The notes beneath the pieces are model-generated. The model worked only from the letters and a program-made list of their open reading frames with translations. It did not search any database and was not told the DNA's origin. The position numbers and the translations under genes are program-made. From positions 1 through 54,740 of the forward strand of contig QJWC01000070.1 of assembly GCA_003235475.1 (NCBI GenBank): 54,740 nucleotides of DNA, in the 5' to 3' direction. How positions within the stretch are numbered: position 1 is the first letter of the stretch; each line of letters opens with the position of its first letter. The stretch is from Acidimicrobiia bacterium (GTDB lineage: Bacteria; Actinomycetota; Acidimicrobiia; Spongiisociales; UBA5794). Shown piece after piece: positions 1 through 6,648 of the stretch.

Positions 1-141
1 CTCGATCTTCTCATCGACGACGCGACGCTCGAAACCCGTCGCGCCGCATGGAAGCCGATTCCACCCCGCTACACGACCGGCGCCCTCGCCAAGTACGCCA
101 AGCTCGTCGGCTCAGCCGAGACAGGCGCCGTCCTCGCGTAA
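1..141 (+). CDS. ilvD: Dihydroxy-acid dehydratase, C-terminal fragment
   Basis: The window opens inside a reading frame whose last 46 codons run to a TAA at 139-141. The tail includes [20 protein letters not shown] followed by [10 protein letters not shown], which matches the characteristic C-terminus of dihydroxy-acid dehydratase (a Pro/Arg/Tyr-rich stretch, then G-LAKYA-LV-SA--GA). The enzyme converts 2,3-dihydroxy-isovalerate and -methylvalerate to 2-oxo acids in valine and isoleucine synthesis. The Fe-S and catalytic parts lie outside the window, so function rests on the C-terminal signature only. A repeat pair begins 16 bp after the stop. Confidence 0.85.
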   Translation, partial: LDLLIDDATLETRRAAWKPIPPRYTTGALAKYAKLVGSAETGAVLA

Positions 142-157
142 CTCGTCCACGTCGAGG

Positions 158-208
158 AACCCCCCTGCATCGCACTTCGTGCTCTGCCGTCCCCCCTGAA
201 GGGGGGAC
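158..208 (+). repeat. Dispersed repeat A, copy 1
   Basis: About 50 bp starting AACCCCCCTGCATCGCAC and ending in the hairpin GTCCCCCC-TGAA-GGGGGGAC. Near-identical units occur at 30072-30122 (inverted), 33639-33687, 46315-46365 and 50691-50741. This copy sits 16 bp after the ilvD stop and is followed by repeat B. Confidence 0.9.
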
Positions 209-240
209 ATCGTGTGTAGCGTGGTGTGTGTTTCGTGTGC

Positions 241-287
241 GTCCCCCTTTCAAGGGGGACAGGCGAGCGAAGCGAGCCAGGGGGATC
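241..287 (+). repeat. Dispersed repeat B, copy 1
   Basis: A 47-bp unit: a perfect palindrome GTCCCCCTTTCAAGGGGGAC, then a GGCGAGCGAAGCGAGCC-like block, then AGGGGGATC. Other copies lie at 17685-17730, 29952-30000 (inverted), 30141-30187 (inverted), 33736-33783, 46250-46296 and 50751-50796. In this copy the unit is open in the DUF559 frame and leads straight into that gene. Confidence 0.9.
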
Positions 288-325
288 CCCTTGAACGGGC
301 CGCGCCGCGCGGTCACAGTGCAATC

Positions 326-673
326 GTGGTCAGCAGTCGCCTTCGGGACTTCGCACGTGGAAACAGGAAGAGCCCGACGCTGGCTGAGCGAATCCTGTGG
401 CAGGAGTTGCGCGGACGGGCACTCGGTGTGCGGTTTCGCCGAGAGGACCCGATCGGGCCGTACATCGCGGACTTCTCGTGCCGGGATCGGCGGCTCGTCA
501 TCGAGGTCGACGGTGTGTCGCATGAGAACAGCCAGAGCGACGATGCCCGCGACGCGTGGTTTCGGCTTCATGGGTGGCGCGTGCTGAGGGTTCTCGATGA
601 GGACGTGCTCGACAACCTCGACACGACGCTCGACGCGATCGACCGTGCAATTCACGAACCGAGGGCGTGGTAG
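326..673 (+). CDS. DUF559 (Vsr-like, PD-(D/E)XK) endonuclease-domain protein
   Basis: A 115-residue protein of the DUF559 family, which shares the very-short-patch-repair endonuclease fold. Visible hallmarks are LAERILWQELRGR (19-31), FRREDPIGPYIADF (37-50), the core LVIEVDG (57-63, candidate acidic residues Asp49, Glu60, Asp62), His66 and WRVLRVLDEDV (84-94). A GTG at 326 gives the usual family length. The frame stays open upstream to a GTG at 212, and that longer start would translate repeat B into the N-terminus, so I prefer 326. No partner methylase or restriction gene is nearby. The biological role of the family is unknown to me; a nuclease role is inferred from the fold. Confidence 0.8.
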   Translation: MVSSRLRDFARGNRKSPTLAERILWQELRGRALGVRFRREDPIGPYIADFSCRDRRLVIEVDGVSHENSQSDDARDAWFRLHGWRVLRVLDEDVLDNLDTTLDAIDRAIHEPRAW

Positions 674-683
674 CTTCTAACCC

Positions 684-932
684 ATGAAGCTGAGCATCGA
701 ATACTGCGCGTCTTGAGGCTATACCGACCGTGCCGTGAGCATGGTTGAGGCAATACTCGGGAAGTACGAGCACTACATCGACGACATCACCGTGGTCCCG
801 TCCACAGGCGGCGTCTTCGAGGTCAATGTCGGTGACGCTCTCGTGTTCTCCAAGAAGGAACTCGGGCGGCACGCCACCATCGACGAAGTCATGGAGTCCG
901 TCGGCGCCATCGTCGGCCCGACGGCGACCTGA
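684..932 (+). CDS. SelW-like (Rdx family) selenoprotein, in-frame TGA as Sec
   Basis: Reading from ATG 684 gives MKLSIEYCAS, then TGA at 714-716, then GYTDRAVSMVEAILGKY and onward to TGA 930-932: 82 residues if the first TGA is selenocysteine. The SelT/SelW/SelH (Rdx) redox family has a thioredoxin-like fold with a C-x-x-C or C-x-x-U motif right after the first strand. Here Cys8-Ala-Ser-Sec11-Gly fits exactly, and the later TVVPSTGGVFEV and LVFSKKELGR are family hallmarks. Both sides of the TGA are homologous to the family in one frame, so this is not a frameshift. A GTG at 735 would give a shorter ORF that lacks the active site. No strong Shine-Dalgarno sequence is visible. Probable thiol/selenol oxidoreductase; exact substrate unknown. 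Confidence 0.85.
725..747 (+). promoter_or_regulatory. Putative bacterial SECIS hairpin
   Basis: Immediately 3' of the in-frame TGA (714-716) the sequence folds as a 9-bp stem, 725-733 with 739-747 (two G-U pairs, otherwise Watson-Crick), closed by the 5-nt loop CGUGA. The loop begins 17 nt after the TGA. Known bacterial SECIS elements lie in the coding region just after the UGA, with an apical loop roughly 16-37 nt away that carries a conserved G near its start followed by U. The loop here has G then U at positions 2-3. Confidence 0.75.
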
Positions 933-936
933 CCGC

Positions 937-2502
937 CTAATCGACCCACGTCGGCAGGCTGCGGTCAACGTGAACCAGGTCTCCGTCGATGATCGTCTCG
1001 AACACCTCCGCCGACCTGATCTCGTCCGCAGTCGATTCGAGCGGGTTGACGCTGAGCACGGTGAGATCAGCTGGACTCCCAACGCTGAGGGGCGATGCCT
1101 CGCCGATCGCAGAAGCCGCGCCAGCGGTGAACAAGCCGAGTGCATCGGCAGGGCTCAGGGCTTCCGAAAGGACGATCCCTGCCCGATCGATGGCGGCTGC
1201 CATTCCCCAGAGAGGGTGCGGAGGCTCGACGGGGCTGTCTGACGACCCAGCGAGCGGAATGCCGAGTTCTCGCATCGACTCGAACGGGTAGACCCAGCCT
1301 TCGCGATCGGGGCCGACGCGGCCGAGCACCCAGTCCGTCTCCGATGCGAGAAACGCCGGTTGTACGCACGCGGTGACCCGGAACCGACGGAAACGCTCCC
1401 GCTGTGCCGGCGAAATGACGGAAACGTGTTCCACCCGCATCCGGCTCGCGTCGAATCCTTCGCCGATGAGTTGCTCGTACACATCCAATACGGCGTCGAC
1501 GGCGCGATCGCCTATCGCGTGGATCGCGACGATCCCACCGAGCGAGAGTGCATGTCTGGCGAGGTCTGTGTCGACATCGGAGAGTCGCAGCGTCCCGGTG
1601 GTGTCGACGTCCGCGAACGGATCATGCATCGCGGCCGTGTGTCCCCCGAGGCTCCCATCGGCGAACCGCTTGAGCCCGAGCCACCGAAGGCGCGGCCCTG
1701 TGTCCGAGAGAACCTGCCTGGCGCGTGTGATGGCCTCGGGCGTGTCCGCGATGACGATGCCGTGCACCTTGATCGGGAGTCGGTCAGCGACCTCCGCCCA
1801 CAGGCCGAGCTCTGCATCCAAGCGCTCCGAGGGCCTCTCCCCGTAGCCGATCATGGCTCCGATCGACGTGAGCCCAAGCCCCGCAAGCCGTCTCAACCCC
1901 TCGACGAGGTCGTCTGCGGACAACGATCCCCCACGGGCGAGAGAGCTCGCGATCAGGCCCATGGCCGTCTCGCGGAGCACGCCTGTCGGTTCGCCGTTCG
2001 GGTCGCGGTCAACGACCCCACCAGCGGGGTTGTCGCGTGCTGCGTCGATACCGGATCGGCTGAGCGCCATCGAGTTCGCCACGGCGATGTGGCCGCAGTA
2101 CCGGTAGATGACGGCTGGGCGGTCCGGAACGGCGCGGTCGAGGTCCTGCCTCGTCGGGAGCCGCTGTTCGGCGAGGGACTCGTCGTCGAACCGCGTCGCC
2201 ACCACGGGACTCAGCTGTGGCACCGTCTCGGCATACGAGGCGAGACGGTCCACGAGATCGTCGATCGACATCGCGGACTTGAGGGAGCAGCCCCTGAGCA
2301 GGCTCGCATAGGGGACCGCGTGGATGTGGGCATCACGAAGCCCGGGAACGATCGTCGCGCCTGCGTGGTGCAGCCGCTCGCATCCCGGTTCCAGCAGGTC
2401 GCTCGCCGCACCGACCCGGAGGATCTTGCCGTCGTCGACGAGAACGGCATCCCCGACGATCCCATCAGATGTGACGACCCTCTCGGCGGAGATGACCCTC
2501 AC
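937..2502 (-). CDS. Amidohydrolase family protein (YtcJ-like)
   Basis: A 521-residue metal-dependent amidohydrolase of the YtcJ/exoenzyme-regulatory type. An N-terminal composite domain is followed by GLRDAHIHAV with the metal-binding His59-x-His61, then FADGSLGGHTAAM, IVAIHAIGDRAVDAVLDVYE and the late Asp motif SSDSPVEPPHPLW. Such enzymes hydrolyse amide or related C-N bonds; the substrate cannot be read from sequence. The GTG at 2502 overlaps the stop of the upstream inositol-phosphatase gene by four bases (2499-2502), so the two are translationally coupled. Reading farther upstream would only translate the phosphatase in another frame. No signal peptide is evident, so cytoplasmic. Confidence 0.85.
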   Translation of the reverse strand: MRVISAERVVTSDGIVGDAVLVDDGKILRVGAASDLLEPGCERLHHAGATIVPGLRDAHIHAVPYASLLRGCSLKSAMSIDDLVDRLASYAETVPQLSPVVATRFDDESLAEQRLPTRQDLDRAVPDRPAVIYRYCGHIAVANSMALSRSGIDAARDNPAGGVVDRDPNGEPTGVLRETAMGLIASSLARGGSLSADDLVEGLRRLAGLGLTSIGAMIGYGERPSERLDAELGLWAEVADRLPIKVHGIVIADTPEAITRARQVLSDTGPRLRWLGLKRFADGSLGGHTAAMHDPFADVDTTGTLRLSDVDTDLARHALSLGGIVAIHAIGDRAVDAVLDVYEQLIGEGFDASRMRVEHVSVISPAQRERFRRFRVTACVQPAFLASETDWVLGRVGPDREGWVYPFESMRELGIPLAGSSDSPVEPPHPLWGMAAAIDRAGIVLSEALSPADALGLFTAGAASAIGEASPLSVGSPADLTVLSVNPLESTADEIRSAEVFETIIDGDLVHVDRSLPTWVD

Positions 2503-3296
2503 GGTTCGATCAGCCGCATCGGCATCCAGGACTCGATGACCTCCCGCAGCGCCTCGTGGACCGCGCCGTTCGATGCGATCGTGTGCCCGTCGAACGGCGT
2601 CGAGTCCCTGCCGAGCGGGTTCGTGACGGACCCGCCCGCCTCGGTGACGAGAAGCAGCCCTGCTGCACAGTCCCACGGTGCAATGCCGAACTCCCAGTAG
2701 GCGTCGAACCGCCCTGCGGCGACCCATGCAAGGTCCAGGGCCGCGGACCCGAATCGCCTGAGGCCGTTGACCCTGCGGAGGACCTCGCGGATCATGATGC
2801 CGAGTTCGTCCGCCCTCTCGTCATGGTCGTAGGGAAAGCCTGTTGCGACGACCGATCGTCCGAGCTCGGCGGTTGCTGACACGCTCATCATGTGTCCGTT
2901 GAGACGGGCACCCTGCCCGGAGGCCGCGGTGAAGATCTCGTCCCTCAGCGGGTCGCACACGACGCCGACGAGGGGTTTTCCACCCTCGTACAACGCGACG
3001 GATACCGATACCTGGGGGATCGAATGCACGAAGTTCACGGTCCCGTCGAGGGGATCGATGATCCATTGGCGCCCGTCGTGGCGTTCGTGAGCGCCCTGAT
3101 CCTCTTCTGCCAGCACCGTGTCATCGGGACGCTCGGCTCGGATCATCGCGACGATCGCAGCTTCCGAAGCCCTGTCGACCGCCGTGACGGGATCGAACTT
3201 CCCCTTGTACTCGGTCTCGGGAGGCGATCCGAAGAACCTCGCGACGACATCTCCACCTGCCTTGGCGGCGCGCATCGCGAGATGGAGGTCATCCAT
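2499..3296 (-). CDS. Inositol monophosphatase family protein
   Basis: A 265-residue member of the Mg2+-dependent inositol-phosphatase fold. The metal-site motifs are Glu64-Glu65 (VLAEED), WIIDPLDGTVNFVH (78-91, with Asp81, Asp84, Thr86) and APWDCAAG around Asp209. The family dephosphorylates myo-inositol 1-phosphate, histidinol phosphate, PAP or sugar phosphates. hisC is far away at 47.5 kb, so a HisN role is possible but not shown by context. It is the first gene of a two-gene unit with the amidohydrolase and is divergent from the Lnt homologue at 3364. Confidence 0.88.
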   Translation of the reverse strand: MDDLHLAMRAAKAGGDVVARFFGSPPETEYKGKFDPVTAVDRASEAAIVAMIRAERPDDTVLAEEDQGAHERHDGRQWIIDPLDGTVNFVHSIPQVSVSVALYEGGKPLVGVVCDPLRDEIFTAASGQGARLNGHMMSVSATAELGRSVVATGFPYDHDERADELGIMIREVLRRVNGLRRFGSAALDLAWVAAGRFDAYWEFGIAPWDCAAGLLLVTEAGGSVTNPLGRDSTPFDGHTIASNGAVHEALREVIESWMPMRLIEP

Positions 3297-3363
3297 GTGG
3301 CGATGCTATCCGCGCCACCAGGCCACGGGGGACAACGAGGTGCCAGACCTATGCTCACCGTCC

Positions 3364-4866
3364 ATGGTGCCCATCGCACTCGTCTTGGTGAGCGCAGTCC
3401 TCATGTGGGCGTCGTTTCCTCCCCTGGGACTCGCGCCGCTCGCGTTCGTGGCTCCGGTCCCGTTCCTCCTCGGGATCCGGCGCGTCGAGCGCTCCCTTTG
3501 GGCGATGATGCTCGGTTTCGTGTGGGGCGCCGCCTTCTTCGGCCTTCTCCTCAACTGGTTGATGGTGCTCGGCTTCGTCGCGTGGTTCCCGCTGTCGATC
3601 CTCATGGGGTCGTTCACTGCCGCGTACGCGTTCCTCATCTGGACCTTCCGGCTCTGGCCGACGTGGCGGTGGTGGCTCATCGCAGTCGGGGGATGGTCCG
3701 TACTCGAATTCGTACGCGGGCGATTCCCGTTCGGTGGCTTCCCGTGGGGCGACATCGGATACCCGGCGGCGGGCCTGCCGGGAGCCGCTGGATCCGTGCA
3801 GTGGATCGGCCCGGCAGGCTGGACAGTGCTTGTGGTCGCCTTCGCTGCCGGCATCACACTCGTGATCGAGTCACGCAAGGAGTGGCGCTTCGTGGTCGAC
3901 CCTGCGAGCGCAATCCTGCTCCTCGTGATCGGCGGAGCGCTCCTTGCGCCGTCGCCGGACGGCCAGGTGTGGCGGACCGCAATCGTCCAGGGCGGTTCGC
4001 CATGCCCGCAGACGCACTGCCAGAACGAGAGCCAGCGAATCTTCGAGAGCCACCTCGCCCTGACCGCGTCGATTCCAGAAGGGTCGGTCGAATTCGTCGT
4101 CTGGCCCGAGAACTCGACTGGCACGCCGTTCGAACCGGAGGGGAACGACGAGGTCAGGAGTGCGATCATCGAGCAAGCGCGGCGCCTCAACGCGCACATC
4201 CTCGTCTCCGGCACGCGAGTCGTCGATGACGAGCACTTCATCAACTTCAACGTCCTCTATTCGCCCCAAGGCGTGAAGGTTGGCGAATACCTCAAACGAC
4301 ACCCGGTGCCGTTCGGGGAGTTCGTCCCGCTACGTGGCCTGTTCGATTTCGTCCCGCAACTGGACCAAGTGCCCCGCGACATGGTCCGCGGCGAAGCCCC
4401 GGTGGTGTTCCCCACCGAGCAGGGGACCGTTGGGTCGGTGATCTCGTTCGAGGGGTCCTTTGCACGATCCGTTCGGTCGACCGCGAACGCGGGCGCTCAG
4501 ATCCTCGTGGTGACGACGAATACATCGTCGTACGGGAAGAGTCCTGCCACGGACCAGGCGATTGGCATGGTGAAGGTCAATGCCGCGGCTGCCGGGCTCG
4601 ACACGGCATATGCGTCGATCACGGGGAAATCGACCTACATCAGCGGAGGCGGGGAGGCCGGGCGAACCACGGAACAGCTCGAGGAGGTGGTTCTGTACGG
4701 TTCGCTGAGATTCACGACCGCCAGCAGAACCCTCTGGGTGCGGTTCGGGGACTGGCTCCCGATCCTTGCGATGCTTGCGCTGATCGCCGCGATTGCGATG
4801 CCCGGGGATCGGGGAGACGGCTTCCGGCGGAAGGGCGCGGCCAGTCGTTTTGCACGATCCGGGTGA
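3364..4866 (+). CDS. lnt: Apolipoprotein N-acyltransferase homologue with Ser at the nucleophile position
   Basis: A 500-residue protein with about six N-terminal membrane segments (roughly 1-190), a periplasmic carbon-nitrogen hydrolase domain, and a final membrane helix near 465-485. Lnt transfers an acyl chain to the N-terminal Cys of lipoproteins using a Glu-Lys-Cys triad. Glu249 is present in VVWPENSTGT and Lys311 in YLKRHPVPFGEFVP. The usual nucleophile motif (C-[YF]-E) reads VISFEG, so Ser361 replaces Cys. Start ATG 3364 opens directly on the first hydrophobic helix. lgt is present at 28985, so lipoprotein processing occurs. Whether this paralogue is active is doubtful. Confidence 0.85.
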   Translation: MVPIALVLVSAVLMWASFPPLGLAPLAFVAPVPFLLGIRRVERSLWAMMLGFVWGAAFFGLLLNWLMVLGFVAWFPLSILMGSFTAAYAFLIWTFRLWPTWRWWLIAVGGWSVLEFVRGRFPFGGFPWGDIGYPAAGLPGAAGSVQWIGPAGWTVLVVAFAAGITLVIESRKEWRFVVDPASAILLLVIGGALLAPSPDGQVWRTAIVQGGSPCPQTHCQNESQRIFESHLALTASIPEGSVEFVVWPENSTGTPFEPEGNDEVRSAIIEQARRLNAHILVSGTRVVDDEHFINFNVLYSPQGVKVGEYLKRHPVPFGEFVPLRGLFDFVPQLDQVPRDMVRGEAPVVFPTEQGTVGSVISFEGSFARSVRSTANAGAQILVVTTNTSSYGKSPATDQAIGMVKVNAAAAGLDTAYASITGKSTYISGGGEAGRTTEQLEEVVLYGSLRFTTASRTLWVRFGDWLPILAMLALIAAIAMPGDRGDGFRRKGAASRFARSG

Positions 4867-4879
4867 GACGTTCTACAAT
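4850..4879 (+). promoter_or_regulatory. Probable sigma70-type promoter for the small zinc-finger-like gene
   Basis: TTGCAC at 4850-4855 and TACAAT at 4874-4879 are separated by 18 bp. The -10 matches the consensus at five of six positions. The element overlaps the end of the lnt homologue and lies 80 bp before the ATG at 4960. Confidence 0.45.
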
Positions 4880-4959
4880 CCATCCACCGATGATCACTCC
4901 GGCGGTTCTGCGCGACGTTTGCGCCGCCGCCTTGGACACGAAGAAAGGCATGTACATCA

Positions 4960-5148
4960 ATGTCTGACATCCTCAAGGCTTCGCGCCCAAAGGGTCGGTC
5001 CCGACGACCGAAGACGTACGAGGAGGACCGCACCTGCGCTCACTCCGAATGCACGACGCAGCTCTCGCGGTACAACCGTGCCGAGTTCTGCCACACGCAT
5101 CGCCCGGTGCGGTATCCGCGACTCCGTGGCGTTTTGACCGAGGAGTAG
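4960..5148 (+). CDS. Small conserved actinobacterial protein with Cys/His cluster
   Basis: A 62-residue basic protein. The N-terminus is Arg/Lys/Pro-rich (KASRPKGRSRRPKTYEEDR); then CAHSEC, LSRYN, CHTHRPVRYPRLRG follow, giving Cys29, Cys34, Cys47 and His48/His50 as a possible zinc site. It resembles a short conserved actinobacterial hypothetical family ending in a Pro-Arg-x-Arg-Gly motif; I know no assigned function. The basic tail and candidate zinc knuckle suggest nucleic-acid or ribosome binding (inference). It has its own likely promoter, a GAAAGG ribosome-binding site and a strong terminator, so it is probably monocistronic. Confidence 0.8.
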   Translation: MSDILKASRPKGRSRRPKTYEEDRTCAHSECTTQLSRYNRAEFCHTHRPVRYPRLRGVLTEE

Positions 5149-5170
5149 CCCGGTCAGTCAGCAATGGTGA

Positions 5171-5199
5171 AAGCCCCGGCCGGAGCCGGGGCTTTTCTC
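5171..5199 (+). terminator. Rho-independent terminator after the small Cys/His gene
   Basis: A 9-bp GC-rich stem AGCCCCGGC / GCCGGGGCT with loop CGGA, followed by TTTTCT. It lies between convergent genes (the aminotransferase stop is at 5202) and may act in both directions. Confidence 0.85.
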
Positions 5200-5201
5200 T
5201 G

Positions 5202-6503
5202 TCATGAGGCGCCGTTGAAGGCCCCGCTCGACCGTTCGTGGGTGGTGATCGCCGATGCGAGGATGTCGATCCCTGCATCGAGGTCCTCCATCGTGACGTT
5301 GAGCGGCGGGATGAACCGGATCACGTTCGAGTCGGGGCCGCAGTTGAGGATGAGCAGGCCAGCATCGAGCGCTGCCCGGCCGACTGATCCGAAGGCGGCC
5401 GGATCCGGTTTGCCGTTCGGGTCGACGAGCTCGATGCCGATCATCAAGCCGAGCCCGCGCACGTCGCCGATGGACGGATGATCCGCCTTCAGCTCGTTCC
5501 ATCTGGCGAATGCGTGCTCCGATCGCTCAGGAACGCCGGGGATGACAGGCTTCAACGCCTGGACGACCGCGGCGGCAGCTGCACAGGACACCGGGTTGCC
5601 ACCGAATGTCGTTCCGTGCGAACCGGGACCCCACTGGTCGAGGAGTCTCGAGGACGCGATCACGCCTGAAAGCGGCAGCCCGTTTGCGATTGCCTTTCCG
5701 ACGACGAGGACATCCGGCCGCAGGTCATACACCTGACTCGTGAACCAGTCACCGGTGCGCCCGAAGCCCGTCTGCACCTCGTCGACGACGAGCAGGATGT
5801 CGTGGGCATCCGCGATGGCGCGGAGCGCGTGCATGAACTCCTTCGAACCCGGGTAGTAGCCGCCCTCACCCTGCATCGGCTCGACGAGGAACGCAGCGAT
5901 CTCGCCGGGCGTCACCTCGTACTTGAACTTCATCTCGAGTTCCCGGAGGGCGTATGCGTTCGCCTCCTCCTGGGACATACCCCAACCGAACGGATGGGGG
6001 TACGGCGTGACGAAGGTCGATGGCAGCAACGGGTGGTACCCCTCTCGGTACTTCGCCTTCGACGTCGTGTATGTGACGGCTCCCATCGTTCGACCGTGGA
6101 ATCCGCCTCGGAACGTGATGATCCCCTGCCTGCCGGTGACCTTCCTGGCGAGCTTCATGGCTGCTTCGACCGACTCGGCGCCCGCATTCATGAAGAACAC
6201 CTTGTCGAGGCCCTCGGGTGCGACCGAGACGATCGCCTCCCCTGCCTCCACGATCGACTCGTAGAGGAACGAACCGCCGGCGTGCCAGACCTTGTTGAGT
6301 TGTGCCTGTGCGGCTGCGACGACATCGTCAGGCCTGTGGCCGAGGTTCGTGGTTGCGATGCCGCAGGCGAAGTCGAGGTACTGCTTTCCCGATGCTGCCG
6401 TGACCCACGAGCCTTTGCCGTCCACGATGTGGACGTCGTAGTCGTGGGCCGCCGAAATCACCGGGGCGATGACGCTGTGGAAGCGATGCTGTAGATCAGC
6501 CAT
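5202..6503 (-). CDS. Class III aminotransferase (4-aminobutyrate aminotransferase-like)
   Basis: A 433-residue PLP enzyme of the omega-aminotransferase subgroup, close to the family length. It shows AGAESVEAAMKLAR (107-120), GGFHGRTMG (133-141), the cofactor motif LLVVDEVQTGFGRTG with Asp241, the Schiff-base Lys270 in VVGKAIANGLPLSG, and TTFGGNPVSCAAA. Members move an omega-amino group of GABA, beta-alanine, ornithine-type or 2-aminobutyrate substrates to 2-oxoglutarate or pyruvate. GABA aminotransferase is the best guess, but no succinate-semialdehyde dehydrogenase is adjacent. ATG 6503 follows ACGGAGA at 6-nt spacing. Probably its own transcription unit. Confidence 0.8.
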   Translation of the reverse strand: MADLQHRFHSVIAPVISAAHDYDVHIVDGKGSWVTAASGKQYLDFACGIATTNLGHRPDDVVAAAQAQLNKVWHAGGSFLYESIVEAGEAIVSVAPEGLDKVFFMNAGAESVEAAMKLARKVTGRQGIITFRGGFHGRTMGAVTYTTSKAKYREGYHPLLPSTFVTPYPHPFGWGMSQEEANAYALRELEMKFKYEVTPGEIAAFLVEPMQGEGGYYPGSKEFMHALRAIADAHDILLVVDEVQTGFGRTGDWFTSQVYDLRPDVLVVGKAIANGLPLSGVIASSRLLDQWGPGSHGTTFGGNPVSCAAAAAVVQALKPVIPGVPERSEHAFARWNELKADHPSIGDVRGLGLMIGIELVDPNGKPDPAAFGSVGRAALDAGLLILNCGPDSNVIRFIPPLNVTMEDLDAGIDILASAITTHERSSGAFNGAS

Positions 6504-6648
6504 GGATGTCTCCGTTTCACGAGGTTGTGGACAGGGGCGCGCGCGACCGACCTCCTACGGAGACGCGAAGAGGTGGCTCCTGTCCGTTCGCGGTGCGGTG
6601 AGCATGCAGCGATGCTAGCCGACGTGATCGGCGAAATTCGGCTGTCGC

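Noticed and set aside
158-287. Insertion sequence or transposon end
   Set aside because: No transposase, no terminal inverted repeats enclosing a gene and no target duplication seen; the units look like small non-autonomous hairpin repeats.
212-325. N-terminal extension of the DUF559 protein encoded by repeat B
   Set aside because: The first 38 codons translate the repeat and are not part of the usual domain; kept only as an alternative start.
684-716. The TGA at 714 as an ordinary stop, a sequencing error or a pseudogene
   Set aside because: The codon falls exactly where the family has Cys or Sec, the frame is intact on both sides, and a SECIS-like hairpin follows at the right distance.
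735-932. GTG 735 as start of a 65-residue protein
   Set aside because: It would cut off the first strand and the C-x-x-U active site; the frame is homologous upstream of the TGA, so Sec read-through from ATG 684 explains it better.
1360-2700. Long plus-strand frame opposite the amidohydrolase
   Set aside because: Low-complexity Arg/Asp-rich translation without any recognisable family; a shadow of the GC-rich minus-strand gene. Similar shadows oppose purL (13276-14640), clpB, purA and dnaK.
6504-6648. GGACAGG...CCTGTCC inverted repeat upstream of the aminotransferase
   Set aside because: Arms are about 55 bp apart with other possible pairings and no supporting motif; not enough to call an operator.
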